A model generated the notes under the pieces. That model ran no database searches. It saw only the letters and a program-made list of their open reading frames with translations, and was not told the origin of the DNA. Made by a program: the position numbers and the translations under genes. From Cognatiyoonia koreensis (GTDB lineage Bacteria > Pseudomonadota > Alphaproteobacteria > Rhodobacterales > Rhodobacteraceae), in assembly GCF_900109295.1 (NCBI RefSeq), contig NZ_FOIZ01000002.1, forward strand, positions 620,001 to 684,000: DNA of 64,000 nt. Reading direction: 5' to 3'. Numbering within the stretch: position 1 is the first letter of the stretch; every line of letters begins with the position of its first letter. This document shows positions 54,797-63,952 of this stretch, piece after piece.

Positions 54797-55251
54797 TCTG
54801 CAGCCTGAACGGTTAAGGGAAAACGCCGACGAAACATCGTGCCATCTGGGGCTTGAAGGACAAGCCGCAGGTTCCAATACCCGGGGTCTTGATCGACAGA
54901 CGTATGAAGCGCGTTTCCTGTCCAGGTGAAATCCGGAAAACTGTCTGCCCCGGCATATGTCGCACGACCAAGTATCGCGGACACGACTTTCGGTTTAACT
55001 GTGCCATTCGCATCTGTGATTTCAATCGTCAGGTCAGTTTCAGTTAGCGCGACCGCAACGTCCCAGCCCAGTGCGTCTTGTGCGGCGCGGTCTTTGTCGA
55101 AATTCTGGCTGACAACATAGGAATTCTTGGTCTCAAGTCCTGGAAACGTCGCCACAGCATTGAAAGCGAGCGTCAAGTTTACGGCAATGATGATTCCAAA
55201 TCCGCCGACCATAAGGGCCAACATGTGCCAACCGGTAAATTCGCGTGTCAT
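54793..55251 (-). CDS. ccoH: cbb3 oxidase assembly protein CcoH (FixH)
   Basis: A 152-residue FixH-family protein with one N-terminal membrane segment (HMLALMVGGFGIIIAVNLTL), the TFPGLETKNSYVVSQNFD motif and a periplasmic beta domain. It is needed for assembly of the oxidase. ATG 55251 overlaps the ccoG stop by 4 bases. Its own stop overlaps ccoI. Confidence 0.93.
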   Translation of the reverse strand: MTREFTGWHMLALMVGGFGIIIAVNLTLAFNAVATFPGLETKNSYVVSQNFDKDRAAQDALGWDVAVALTETDLTIEITDANGTVKPKVVSAILGRATYAGADSFPDFTWTGNALHTSVDQDPGYWNLRLVLQAPDGTMFRRRFPLTVQAAE

Positions 55252-56660
55252 TGCTGGGTCCTTCCATGAAAAATTGTATCTACATGCGCACGTTCCTGCG
55301 ATTGCAGGTCCTCTACCCAAAAACGCAACGCGGTAGTGTCTGCAGAACTTGCATCGTCTTGCGGACGAGCACTGACGTAGACCCGTTGCAGCAGCGATTC
55401 ATTCGCAGGGACCGTCACGGTACGTTCGTCTGTACCTTCCAAATCGATCCGCAGGATTGCATCAGAGGTCAGTGACAGATGGAACACGCGATCATCGCCT
55501 TGTTTGTTGCGCAAACGGATGTCGTAGATATTCCGGATGGTTCCGTCGCTGAGTGTAACGAATGTTGGATTGCGGACTGGCGAAACAGTCAGGTCGATAT
55601 CGGCCCGAATGAACAGCGCAAAGACAAGCCCAAAACCGATCAGTGACCAAAGCGCGGTGTAAAGAATGGTCCGCGGGCGCAGGATATGCTTCCAGACCGG
55701 CTTGACAGGTTCGCCTGCGCGTTCCGCCGCTTCGTCCGACAGGGCGAGGTAATCAATCAGACCACGTGGCTTGCCGATCTTGTCCATGATGTCATCACAG
55801 GCGTCGATGCAAAGTGCGCAAGTGATGCATTCCATCTGCTGACCATCCCGGATGTCGATCCCGGCGGGGCAGACGTTCACGCAGGCCATGCAATCGATGC
55901 AATCACCTGTCGTATTGTCATGTTTCTTGCCCCGCGGTTCACCACGCCATTCGCGATAAGCAACTGTGATTGTGTCATCATCCATCATTGCCGCCTGAAT
56001 GCGCGGCCAAGGACACATGTAATTGCAAACCTGTTCCCGCATGAAACCGCCGAAGACAAAGGTCGTGGCGGTCAAAATGGCGATGGACGCATAGGCAATG
56101 CTGGCTGCTTGGAAATTGATCAAATCATGCAAAAGCGTCGGTGCATCAGCAAAATAGAATACCCAGGCACCACCAGTTGCAACCGCAATCAAAAGCCAGA
56201 CGATCCACTTGGTGATCCGCAAGCGCCATTTTCGCAAATCCCAGTTTGATTTCCAAAGCCGGAGACGGGCATTGCGGTCGCCTTCAATCCAGCGCTCAAC
56301 GAGTATGAAAAGATCGGTCCAAACCGTCTGCGGACAGGTATAGCCACACCAGACTCTACCCAATGCAGAGGTGAACAGGAACAGGCCAAGACCCGCCATG
56401 ATGAGCAGGCCAGCCACGAAATAGAATTCATGTGGCCAGATTTCGATCCAGAAAAAATAGAACCGGCGGTTCGCCATATCGACCAGAACTGCTTGATCAG
56501 GTAGGGCAGGGCCCCTGTCCCAGCGGATCCAAGGCGTCAGGTAATACACCCCCAAGGTCAAAAACATGACCCACCATTTCAGGTTGCGGAATGTGCCTTT
56601 GACCCGTTTTGGAAAAATCGGTTCCCGCGGGGCATAGAGCGGTTGGTCAGCTGAAGACAT
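55248..56660 (-). CDS. ccoG: cbb3 oxidase accessory protein CcoG (FixG/RdxA)
   Basis: A 470-residue membrane ferredoxin-like protein. Five membrane segments surround two 4Fe-4S cysteine sets (CIDCMACVNVCPAGIDI and CITCALCIDACDD), and the C-terminal Ig-like domain follows. It acts in copper delivery to the oxidase. It is first in ccoGHIS-hemN, with an FNR box at 56729-56742 about 70 bases before its ATG. Confidence 0.95.
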   Translation of the reverse strand: MSSADQPLYAPREPIFPKRVKGTFRNLKWWVMFLTLGVYYLTPWIRWDRGPALPDQAVLVDMANRRFYFFWIEIWPHEFYFVAGLLIMAGLGLFLFTSALGRVWCGYTCPQTVWTDLFILVERWIEGDRNARLRLWKSNWDLRKWRLRITKWIVWLLIAVATGGAWVFYFADAPTLLHDLINFQAASIAYASIAILTATTFVFGGFMREQVCNYMCPWPRIQAAMMDDDTITVAYREWRGEPRGKKHDNTTGDCIDCMACVNVCPAGIDIRDGQQMECITCALCIDACDDIMDKIGKPRGLIDYLALSDEAAERAGEPVKPVWKHILRPRTILYTALWSLIGFGLVFALFIRADIDLTVSPVRNPTFVTLSDGTIRNIYDIRLRNKQGDDRVFHLSLTSDAILRIDLEGTDERTVTVPANESLLQRVYVSARPQDDASSADTTALRFWVEDLQSQERAHVDTIFHGRTQQ

Positions 56661-56728
56661 AAAGCATCTCGAATCTGGAGTTTGTTCTGTTCGCAGTATC
56701 TTTCTGGCAGTCTCTTTCGGATAGGTCC

Positions 56729-56742
56729 TTGACCCAGATCAA
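56729..56742. promoter_or_regulatory. FNR box upstream of ccoG
   Basis: TTGACCCAGATCAA matches the FNR consensus TTGAT-N4-ATCAA at nine of ten fixed positions. It lies about 75 bases before the ccoG ATG, in the ccoP-ccoG gap, and fits FnrL control of ccoGHIS-hemN. Confidence 0.85.
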
Positions 56743-56748
56743 TAAGGA

Positions 56749-56774
56749 AGAGGCACCCTTTTCAAGGTGCCTCT
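56749..56774 (-). terminator. terminator-like stem-loop after ccoP
   Basis: A perfect 9-bp inverted repeat (AGAGGCACC / GGTGCCTCT) with an 8-base loop lies 55 bases after the ccoP stop. It is followed only by a weak T/C run. It probably separates ccoNOQP from ccoGHIS. Confidence 0.6.
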
Positions 56775-56829
56775 CGCGGGCCGCGGGCGGTGTGCAAAAG
56801 TGCGAACAGACGCACACGTTCCGTTGACC

Positions 56830-57699
56830 CTATTCGCCACCACCAAGTTGATGAACATAGGCTGTCACAGCGTTGATCTGCGCATCCGTCAGGCGTTCAC
56901 TCCAAGGTGGCATGACGCCAAACCTGGCGTTCTGGACCGTCTCGGTCAGTGAGGCCACATCGCCGCCATATAGCCAGACAGCATCCGTTAGGTTTGGTGC
57001 ACCCAAATCGCGATTTCCTGTGCCGTCATCCATATGGCAGGACGAACATTGATCCAGAAAAACCTCTTCACCGGCACTTGCAAGCGCGGCATCATGTTCG
57101 TCACCCGAAATGGCAATCACATGCTGGACGACTGCATCGATCTCGTCGCTTTCTAGGATATCCGCAAAGGCTGGCATCTCTGACCAACGTGCGTCCCAGT
57201 CAGCTTCGTTCCGAATGCCGTGTCGAATGGTATAGGCAATGTTTTCAACATCACCACCCCAAAGCCAGTCATCGTCAAGCAGGTTCGGGAAACCTGCACT
57301 ACCGGCCGCACCGGACCCGTGACACTGGGAACAGTTGTTCGCAAAGACAGAAGCACCTGCTGCAGAAGCAAACCGCTGAAGGTCGGGGTTGTCAGCAAGC
57401 GTCGTCAGATCCGCCGCTGCAAGTTCTGCATTCAGCGCGGCATTGGCATCTTCGACCAAAGCAATTTCCGCAGCGACTTCAGCGCGGGTCGAATATCCAA
57501 GAAGACCGGATGTTGCGCCAGAGATCATTGGCCACGCAGGGTAGGCGATGGTATAGCCAACGCCCCAGATGATCGTCAGATAGAAAGACCAGAGCCACCA
57601 GCGGGGAAGCGGGTTGTTCAGCTCTTCAATACCGTCCCAGGAATGCCCCGTCGTCTCGGTGCCTGTGACGTCATCTACCTTGTTCGTATTGTCGCTCAT
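56830..57699 (-). CDS. ccoP: cbb3 oxidase diheme subunit CcoP
   Basis: CcoP carries electrons into the cbb3 oxidase. The 289-residue protein has an N-terminal membrane segment (WLWSFYLTIIWGVGYTI) and two c-type heme domains with CSQCH and CSSCH, plus the partner Met ligands. Its ATG overlaps the ccoQ stop by 4 bases. Gene order is ccoN-O-Q-P. Confidence 0.96.
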   Translation of the reverse strand: MSDNTNKVDDVTGTETTGHSWDGIEELNNPLPRWWLWSFYLTIIWGVGYTIAYPAWPMISGATSGLLGYSTRAEVAAEIALVEDANAALNAELAAADLTTLADNPDLQRFASAAGASVFANNCSQCHGSGAAGSAGFPNLLDDDWLWGGDVENIAYTIRHGIRNEADWDARWSEMPAFADILESDEIDAVVQHVIAISGDEHDAALASAGEEVFLDQCSSCHMDDGTGNRDLGAPNLTDAVWLYGGDVASLTETVQNARFGVMPPWSERLTDAQINAVTAYVHQLGGGE

Positions 57700-57926
57700 G
57701 ATGACATCTCCTCGAACTTGAGCGCCACAGACTTACAGTTGCAGTCGGGGCAGTTGTTGTCGCACGCTGGGGCGTCTTCGTTGCGAAAAGGAATCTGCGC
57801 GATATCCCTGTGCACCTTGTTGCTGCCAGGCCGAATGACCCAAAGCATGACGCCGACAAAGAACAGAAAAAGCGCGAGCAGTGCCCAGCTATCGGCAAAT
57901 TCGCGCAAGAGTGAATATGTATCCAT
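57696..57926 (-). CDS. ccoQ: cbb3 oxidase subunit CcoQ
   Basis: A 76-residue subunit with one membrane segment (SWALLALFLFFVGVMLWVI) and a cytoplasmic tail with Cys residues (CDNNCPDCNC). CcoQ stabilises the complex. The Cys-rich tail is longer than in many CcoQ proteins. A GAGAGGG site precedes the ATG. It overlaps ccoP by 4 bases. Confidence 0.93.
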   Translation of the reverse strand: MDTYSLLREFADSWALLALFLFFVGVMLWVIRPGSNKVHRDIAQIPFRNEDAPACDNNCPDCNCKSVALKFEEMSS

Positions 57927-57939
57927 GATCTATCCCTCT

Positions 57940-58707
57940 CTAACGGCTTGCATCGGGGGTGAAGGTCGAAAAGTCGACCAGTGTGCCCAGCATCTGAAGA
58001 TAAGCGACGAGTGCATCCATTTCGGAAACACCATCCTGCCCGTCGAAGTTACGGATCTGTGCACCCGGATACCTTTCCAGAAGATCGTCATAGGCTTCCG
58101 TGTCCGGATCAGCTTGCGCCAAGACGTCGGATGCAGCCACTTCCAGCATTTCTTCGGTATATGGCACGCCAACAAAGGCATTCGTGGCAACAACGTCGGC
58201 GATCATATCCGCATCGACTTCTCGATCCATGAGAAACGCGTACGGTGGCATAATCGACTCTGGGACGACAGATTGCGGATCCATCAGGTGACGGACATGC
58301 CAATCGTCAGAGTATTTGCCGCCAACACGGGCAACGTCCGGCCCTGTCCGCTTTGATCCCCACTGGTGCGGGTGGTCATATTGGGACTCTGCCGCAAGAG
58401 AGTAATGCCCATAGCGTTCGACCTCGTCCCGCATCGGACGGATCATCTGGCTGTGGCAGACATAGCACCCCTCGCGAACATAGATTTCACGCCCGGCAAG
58501 TTCGAGGGGAGAGTAGGGTCGCATCCCCTCGACGTCCTCGATCGTGTTTTCGAGGTAGAAGAGTGGCGCGATCTCAACGATTCCCCCGATCAGCACAACG
58601 CCAAGTGAGGCTGCAAGCAGCAGGATCGGGCTGCGCTCAAGAACACCGTGGCGTGACAGAAAACTGCCTTTCTTGACGCCGACTTCATTGTCAGATGTAT
58701 CAGTCAT
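57940..58707 (-). CDS. ccoO: cbb3 oxidase monoheme subunit CcoO
   Basis: CcoO is the membrane-anchored monoheme subunit. The 255 residues have one N-terminal membrane segment and the heme motif [18 protein letters not shown] with CxxCH, typical of FixO. ATG 58707 follows AGGAAAA and is 16 bases after the ccoN stop. The longer frame to 58770 would overlap ccoN. Confidence 0.95.
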   Translation of the reverse strand: MTDTSDNEVGVKKGSFLSRHGVLERSPILLLAASLGVVLIGGIVEIAPLFYLENTIEDVEGMRPYSPLELAGREIYVREGCYVCHSQMIRPMRDEVERYGHYSLAAESQYDHPHQWGSKRTGPDVARVGGKYSDDWHVRHLMDPQSVVPESIMPPYAFLMDREVDADMIADVVATNAFVGVPYTEEMLEVAASDVLAQADPDTEAYDDLLERYPGAQIRNFDGQDGVSEMDALVAYLQMLGTLVDFSTFTPDASR

Positions 58708-58723
58708 TTTTCCTGATCCTTTG

Positions 58724-60319
58724 CTATTCAGCCGGGACGCCGACGGCGGCCAGTTTCGGTTCTGCACCACGAATGGTCATGATCATATTCCATGCCATGA
58801 TCAGCGCACCGGTGAGGTAAAGGACCCCGCCCAGACCGCGAACCACATACATCGGGAACTTGGCTTCGACCGTGTCGACAAAGGAATTCACGAGGAAACC
58901 TTGTGCGTCGACTTCGCGCCACATCAGGCCTTCCATGATCCCGGTGACCCACATTGAGGCCGCGTAAAGGATGATACCGATCGTCGCCAACCAGAAGTGC
59001 CAGTTGATCGCAGACATCGAATACATCTGCGCGCGCCCCCAAAGTTTCGGTGTCAGGAAGTAAAGCGCAGCGAAGGTGATCATACCGTTCCAACCAAGGG
59101 CGCCAGAGTGCACGTGGCCGATGGTCCAGTCCGTATAGTGTGACAGGCTGTTGACAGCGCGGATCGACATCATCGGACCTTCAAAAGTCGACATGCCGTA
59201 GAAAGCGAGGCTGATCACCATCATCCGGATGATCGGATCGGTGCGCAGTTTGTCCCATGCACCCTGCAAGGTCATCAGCCCGTTGATCATGCCACCCCAG
59301 GACGGCATCCAAAGAATGATCGAGAACACCATGCCCAAGGTCGATGCCCAGTCAGGCAGCGCCGTGTAGTGCAGGTGGTGTGGACCAGCCCAGATATAAA
59401 GAAAGATCAGTGCCCAGAAGTGGATGATCGACAGCTTATAGGAAAATACGGGTCTACCGGCCTGTTTCGGCACGAAATAGTACATCATTCCAAGAAAGCC
59501 GGCCGTCAGAAAGAACCCGACCGCGTTGTGACCATACCACCACTGCGTCATCGCATCCTGCACACCGCTGAACACTTGAACTGACCGGCTACCCCAGATT
59601 GAAACAGGGACCGACAGGTTATTCACGACGTGCAACATTGCCACCGTGATGATGAAAGAGAGCAGAAACCAGTTGGCGACGTATATGTGCTTCTCTTTGC
59701 GATTAAATAGCGTGCCAAGGTAAACGAGCAGGAATGCGACCCAGACGATCGTCAACCAGATGTCGACGTACCATTCAGGCTCTGCGTACTCTTTGGACTG
59801 CGTCGCACCCAGAAGATAGCCGGTTGCCGCAAGAACAATGAACAGGTTGTAGCCCCAGAAAACGAACCATGCGAGGTTGCCGCCCCACAGCCGAGCCCCA
59901 CATGTACGCTGCACGATGTAGAACGACGACATAATCAGAGCGTTGCCGCCGAACGCAAAAATTACCGCCGAAGTATGAAGCGGGCGAAGTCGTCCAAAAT
60001 TCGCGTAACCCTGCGCCCAATCGAAGTTGAGCTGGGGGAAGGCAAGTTGAAATGCTATGTAAGTGCCTGCAAGAAATCCAACGACACCCCAGAACCCGGT
60101 CGCAATGACTCCTGCCCGGATAACACCGTCCATGTACCCATCCGGCGTTGCAGCGACAGGTTCATCGATCTGCCGGAGCACTCGAATAAACATGAAGGCC
60201 GAAACGCCCATAATTATCGCAGCATGGACTTGATATGCCAAATCGCGACCCCAGCTCAGTGCCAGTGCCGCAAACAGCGTGATCAAACCGAGTGCGATGA
60301 GCTTTACGTAGTTCGCCAT
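58724..60319 (-). CDS. ccoN: cbb3 oxidase catalytic subunit CcoN
   Basis: CcoN holds the heme b and heme b3-CuB centre. The 531-residue protein has 12 membrane segments and the ligand His in [39 protein letters not shown] and [13 protein letters not shown]; the Tyr-rich segment MMYYFVPKQ follows. AAAGGG precedes the ATG. FNR box 60406-60419 lies 87-100 bases before the start. Confidence 0.97.
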   Translation of the reverse strand: MANYVKLIALGLITLFAALALSWGRDLAYQVHAAIIMGVSAFMFIRVLRQIDEPVAATPDGYMDGVIRAGVIATGFWGVVGFLAGTYIAFQLAFPQLNFDWAQGYANFGRLRPLHTSAVIFAFGGNALIMSSFYIVQRTCGARLWGGNLAWFVFWGYNLFIVLAATGYLLGATQSKEYAEPEWYVDIWLTIVWVAFLLVYLGTLFNRKEKHIYVANWFLLSFIITVAMLHVVNNLSVPVSIWGSRSVQVFSGVQDAMTQWWYGHNAVGFFLTAGFLGMMYYFVPKQAGRPVFSYKLSIIHFWALIFLYIWAGPHHLHYTALPDWASTLGMVFSIILWMPSWGGMINGLMTLQGAWDKLRTDPIIRMMVISLAFYGMSTFEGPMMSIRAVNSLSHYTDWTIGHVHSGALGWNGMITFAALYFLTPKLWGRAQMYSMSAINWHFWLATIGIILYAASMWVTGIMEGLMWREVDAQGFLVNSFVDTVEAKFPMYVVRGLGGVLYLTGALIMAWNMIMTIRGAEPKLAAVGVPAE

Positions 60320-60405
60320 TGCGTTCCCTTTCGATTCGTCGACTCGCCCACCAATAGCGGGGAGTGTTATGGGGGCCTTTTTTCCAGCAATGCATTCCGG
60401 CGTCT

Positions 60406-60419
60406 TTGACTTGGATCAA
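60406..60419. promoter_or_regulatory. FNR box upstream of ccoN
   Basis: TTGACTTGGATCAA matches the FNR consensus with one mismatch. Its centre is 94 bases before the ccoN ATG, so a class II promoter would give a leader of about 52 bases. It shares the divergent gap 60320-60512 with a second box for usp. Confidence 0.85.
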
Positions 60420-60437
60420 TGAACGGCAACGACCTTC

Positions 60438-60451
60438 TTGAGCGGGATCAA
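60438..60451. promoter_or_regulatory. FNR box upstream of the universal stress protein gene
   Basis: TTGAGCGGGATCAA is an FNR-type palindrome with one mismatch in the left half. It is centred about 69 bases before the ATG of usp at 60513. With the neighbouring box 32 bases away, it suggests divergent FnrL-activated promoters. Confidence 0.75.
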
Positions 60452-60512
60452 TGTGGTTACCTGAAATACGGGGCAGGGTGTTCGAGAAAGCATCATCAAG
60501 AAGGAACGCCTG

Positions 60513-61352
60513 ATGTCATACAAAGTGATTTCGACACTCGTTACTGCTGACTCTGCGAACACGACTGCCGCCGAGGCAGCAATCTCTCTGGCTGACAGAA
60601 CCGGTGCACATCTGGATTTCTTTGCGCTCGGGCTCGAACGGACAGAGGCCAATTTCTATTATGCGGGCGCAGAAGCCGTCGTCATGGCTGAAAACGCGAA
60701 ACATGCGAAGGAAGATCGCGACGCGGCAGAAGCATGGGTGGCAAACCGGATGAGAGGCGAAATCATCCCGTTCACTTGTTTTCCGGCGATCGTGCCAAAT
60801 TCCGCCCTGCAACGCTTTCTCGCGTTACGCCTTCGCTTTACGGACTTGGTTGTTCTCCCACAGCCATCCGGCGGTGCCACGTCACGCCAGGACTCCATAA
60901 TACTTGAAGCCTGCCTGTTCGAAGCAGAGCGACCCGCACTGATCATACCGGACAGCGTTGCGGGACCAAAGCCAGGCGGGCGCATTGTTCTTGGTTGGAA
61001 CGAAGGGGCAGAAGCAATGTCCGCTCTCCGCGCAGCGCTACCGTTCCTGCAACAAGCCAGGCAGGTAGATATCTGCATTATTGATCCACCAAAACATGGC
61101 GAGAACCGGTCAGACCCCGGTGGGCTTGTCGCGGAATACCTTGTGCGTCACGGTGTCAAAGCGCAGGTTGACGTTCTGGCAAAGACAGAATCCAACATTG
61201 GCGCGATCCTGATCCGCAAGGCGCAAGAAATCGGTGCGGAAATGATCGTCACCGGGGCCTATGGCCATTCACGTCTTCGCGAAGCCGTTTTTGGGGGTAC
61301 AAGTCGTGAACTGATCGAGAATTGTCCATTGCCGTTGTTCATGGCGCGCTGA
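60513..61352 (+). CDS. tandem universal stress protein
   Basis: A 279-residue protein of two Usp domains (about 1-140 and 150-279). The second keeps the ATP-binding pattern G-x2-G-x9-G-[S/T] in TGAYGHSRLREAVFGGTSRE; the first lacks it. Start ATG 60513 has an AAGGA site. It lies in front of fnrL with an FNR box upstream, so it is probably induced at low oxygen. Its stop abuts the convergent fnrL stop with no gap. Confidence 0.93.
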   Translation: MSYKVISTLVTADSANTTAAEAAISLADRTGAHLDFFALGLERTEANFYYAGAEAVVMAENAKHAKEDRDAAEAWVANRMRGEIIPFTCFPAIVPNSALQRFLALRLRFTDLVVLPQPSGGATSRQDSIILEACLFEAERPALIIPDSVAGPKPGGRIVLGWNEGAEAMSALRAALPFLQQARQVDICIIDPPKHGENRSDPGGLVAEYLVRHGVKAQVDVLAKTESNIGAILIRKAQEIGAEMIVTGAYGHSRLREAVFGGTSRELIENCPLPLFMAR

Positions 61353-62093
61353 TCAATTCAGGAAACCACCGTCTGAATCGTCCCCGGTCTCAGCAAGCAA
61401 CGCTTCCAGATCAGGGACGATAATCTGGCGTTTACCATCGAATGAAATCAAACCGTCTTTTTTCAAGGCGGACATCTGGCGGCTGACAGTTTCGATAGTC
61501 AAACCAAGATAGTTGCCCATTGCCTCACGGGTGATGGGCAGTATGAACTCTGTCCCTTCGGTAGGCTTACGCATCTGAAGGGAAGCAGTCCGCATCGCAA
61601 TCATGGACAGCAGGCTTGCGATCTTTTCACGGGCTGTTTTGCGGCCAAGAACCAACATCCATTCCCGCGCTGCATCCAGTTCATCAAGGGTCATTTCAAG
61701 CAGGCGCTGACCAACGTGTGGTGTGGATTCAATCAGTTTTTCAAAGGGACGCCGGCGGAAACAGCACAACATCACATCGGTTTCTGCAACGATATCGCTT
61801 TCGATGGTTGTTCGGTTCGGGCGACCCATAAAATCAGACGGCAGCAGAAGGCCAACCATTTGCACCCGCCCGTCCGGCATCGTTCGCGTCAGGCTGGCGA
61901 CGCCGGACACGATTGACCCAACAAATTCGAGATCATCCCCAGCAAAAAAAATCGTCTGACCAGCATCGTAAGTCCGGTAATATTTGATTTCTTCAAGCTC
62001 GGACAATTCGGCTTCGTCGCACTTCGAACAAACGGCATTGTAGCGAATTGGACAATCAGAGCAGTTCTTCATTTTTGGCAGGGTTATGTTCAT
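61353..62093 (-). CDS. fnrL: oxygen-responsive regulator FnrL (FNR family)
   Basis: FnrL is the 4Fe-4S oxygen sensor of Rhodobacteraceae. Three or four N-terminal Cys are seen in CSDCPIRYNAVCSKC and a further one in DVMLCCF. The HTH (ITREAMGNYLGLTIETVSRQ) contains ExxSR, which reads TTGAT. ATG 62093 follows GGAG; ATG 62105 is an alternative. The FNR boxes at 56729, 60406 and 60438 are its likely targets. Confidence 0.95.
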   Translation of the reverse strand: MNITLPKMKNCSDCPIRYNAVCSKCDEAELSELEEIKYYRTYDAGQTIFFAGDDLEFVGSIVSGVASLTRTMPDGRVQMVGLLLPSDFMGRPNRTTIESDIVAETDVMLCCFRRRPFEKLIESTPHVGQRLLEMTLDELDAAREWMLVLGRKTAREKIASLLSMIAMRTASLQMRKPTEGTEFILPITREAMGNYLGLTIETVSRQMSALKKDGLISFDGKRQIIVPDLEALLAETGDDSDGGFLN

Positions 62094-62198
62094 CGCACTC
62101 TCCATAACCCTAACTCAATCGGGATTAGATCGCAGAATCAATCGTCTGCGCTGCAACATATCACCACAGTGCCGGATTGGCAGACGTAAGTTGACGGA

Positions 62199-62750
62199 TC
62201 AGCTGGCAGGTGTTGAAGAAACGCCCACCTGCGCGGGGCGCAGCAAACGATCATGTAACATGAATCCTTCAGCCGCAACTTGGATGATTTCACCTGCCTT
62301 CGTGCCGGGCAAAGGTGCTTCGAACATCGCCTGATGAAGCTGCGGATCAAACTTATCGCCTATTTCCGGTGTAATAGGGTCGATTCCGTGCTTCTTGAAA
62401 ACGCTGATTAGCTCGCGCATGGTTAACTCAACTCCCTCCAAAAGGGCGGCGTTTACCTGCTTCTCAGATTCTTCCACAGCCTGAAGCGCGCGACGCATGT
62501 TGTCGTACACGGGCAACATATCCCGCGCGAGTTTTGATCCACCATAGTTTTCGGCTTCTTTTCGATCTCGTTCGGATCGTTTGCGCATGTTTTCCGCATC
62601 AGCAAGGGCACGCATAAATTTGTCTTTGAATTCATCACGTTCAGCCTGCAGCGCGGCAATTTCTTCGAACGCGCCCTCACCTGCCTCCATTGCGTCGCCT
62701 TCGGCGGCAAGTTCATCAAGGCTCATTGGTTCAGCTTCGTGGTCAGACAT
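62199..62750 (-). CDS. grpE: nucleotide exchange factor GrpE
   Basis: GrpE exchanges nucleotide on DnaK. The 183-residue protein has an N-terminal coiled coil (EEIAALQAERDEFKDKFMRA, then LADAENMRKRSERDRKEAEN) and the C-terminal beta domain with QLHQAMFEAPLPG. GGAG lies before ATG 62750. It follows hrcA by 16 bases, so the two form an operon. The gap to fnrL (62094-62198) holds no gene. Confidence 0.95.
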   Translation of the reverse strand: MSDHEAEPMSLDELAAEGDAMEAGEGAFEEIAALQAERDEFKDKFMRALADAENMRKRSERDRKEAENYGGSKLARDMLPVYDNMRRALQAVEESEKQVNAALLEGVELTMRELISVFKKHGIDPITPEIGDKFDPQLHQAMFEAPLPGTKAGEIIQVAAEGFMLHDRLLRPAQVGVSSTPAS

Positions 62751-62766
62751 TTCAGCTCCGGTCTTC

Positions 62767-63831
62767 TTATGAGCGGTCGGCGATCATACGCCCGACGCGC
62801 TGTGCAGTGTAATTCACAATAGGCACAATCCGCCCGTAATTCAGCCGGGTCGGCCCAATGACGCCAACAGCGCCGATAATCTTTCGGTCGGCGTTCATAT
62901 AAGGGGAAACAACGAGAGAGGAACCCGATAAAGAGAACAATTTGTTTTCTGAGCCGATAAAAATGCGCACACCATCTCCGTCTTCGGCCAAATCAAGGAA
63001 ATGAGCGATGTCTCGCTTGCGTTCAAGGTCGTCAAACAGTGTCTTGATGCGGTCGAAATCAGCCTCAGTCCCATGTTCGCTCAGTAGATTTCCCCGACCT
63101 CTGACGATGAGGCGTTCATTCGATTCGCCTTCGTTCTCCCATAGGGCGAAGCCGCTTTCGACAAGATCGGCGGCAAGTTTATCGATTTCTTGCCGGCGTG
63201 CCGCGATTTCACGAGCGATAATGGCACCAAGATCGGACAGTGTGTGACCTTCGGCAATCGCGTTCAGGAAATTTGCGGCTTCGCGCATTGAGGACGGCGT
63301 TTGTCCTGCAGGTGGCGAAAAGAGACGGTTCTCAACATGACCATCGGCAAAAACCAGAACGACCAATGCCCGTTCCGCTGAGAGAGAAACGAACTCGATA
63401 TGCTTTATTGCGGCCTCATGTTTCGGGGTCAGGACCAGACTTGCGCCTTTGGTCACACCCGACAGGGCCGAACCGACCCTGTCCAGAAGGGTCGCAACAT
63501 CCTGTTCGTTGTTACCAAGCGTCTGATCAATACGATCACGGTCCTCGCCACTCAGGTCACCGACCTCCAGAAGACCGTCAACAAACATGCGCAAGCCAAG
63601 CTGTGTCGGGATCCGTCCGGCACTGACATGCGGGCTATCCAGCAAACCAAGGTATTCAAGGTCTTGCATAACGTTACGGACTGTCGCCGCGCTCACCTGC
63701 TCCGAAAGGGTCCGGGTAAGTGTACGCGAACCGACGGGATCACCGGTTTCCAGATATCCTTCGACAACGCGGCGAAAGACTTCGCGCGATCGGTCGTTTA
63801 GATCTTCCAGTTTTTGTTTCGTGTCGCTCAA
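62767..63831 (-). CDS. hrcA: heat-inducible transcription repressor HrcA
   Basis: HrcA represses chaperone genes by binding CIRCE elements. The 354-residue protein has the N-terminal winged helix (NDRSREVFRRVVEGYLETGD, then PVGSRTLTRTLSEQVSAATV) and the HrcA core. I place the start at TTG 63831 (reading SDTKQKLEDLND), as in the family; a longer frame to 63888 is open. A sigma70-like promoter lies at 63860-63888. No CIRCE element is seen upstream, so autoregulation is not supported. Confidence 0.92.
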   Translation of the reverse strand: MSDTKQKLEDLNDRSREVFRRVVEGYLETGDPVGSRTLTRTLSEQVSAATVRNVMQDLEYLGLLDSPHVSAGRIPTQLGLRMFVDGLLEVGDLSGEDRDRIDQTLGNNEQDVATLLDRVGSALSGVTKGASLVLTPKHEAAIKHIEFVSLSAERALVVLVFADGHVENRLFSPPAGQTPSSMREAANFLNAIAEGHTLSDLGAIIAREIAARRQEIDKLAADLVESGFALWENEGESNERLIVRGRGNLLSEHGTEADFDRIKTLFDDLERKRDIAHFLDLAEDGDGVRIFIGSENKLFSLSGSSLVVSPYMNADRKIIGAVGVIGPTRLNYGRIVPIVNYTAQRVGRMIADRS

Positions 63832-63859
63832 TCGAACCACCCATAGGCACAGCGTCAGC

Positions 63860-63888
63860 AATAAATGCGAGGACGGGTGAAAGGTCAA
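63860..63888 (-). promoter_or_regulatory. candidate sigma70-type promoter of hrcA-grpE
   Basis: On the minus strand TTGACC (63888-63883) and TTTATT (63865-63860) are separated by 17 bases, and the -10 box ends 29 bases before the hrcA TTG. It is a pattern match only. Confidence 0.5.
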
Positions 63889-63952
63889 TCAGGGTTGGAT
63901 TTATGACATGGGCAGCGTATGCCTCGAACTCAACCCACGAAGGAGATGACAA

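Noticed and set aside
57220..58356. Plus-strand open frame of 378 codons
   Set aside because: Antisense to ccoP, ccoQ and ccoO, all of which are certain.
63832..63952. CIRCE element for HrcA
   Set aside because: No TTAGCACTC-N9-GAGTGCTAA-like repeat is present between hrcA and rph.
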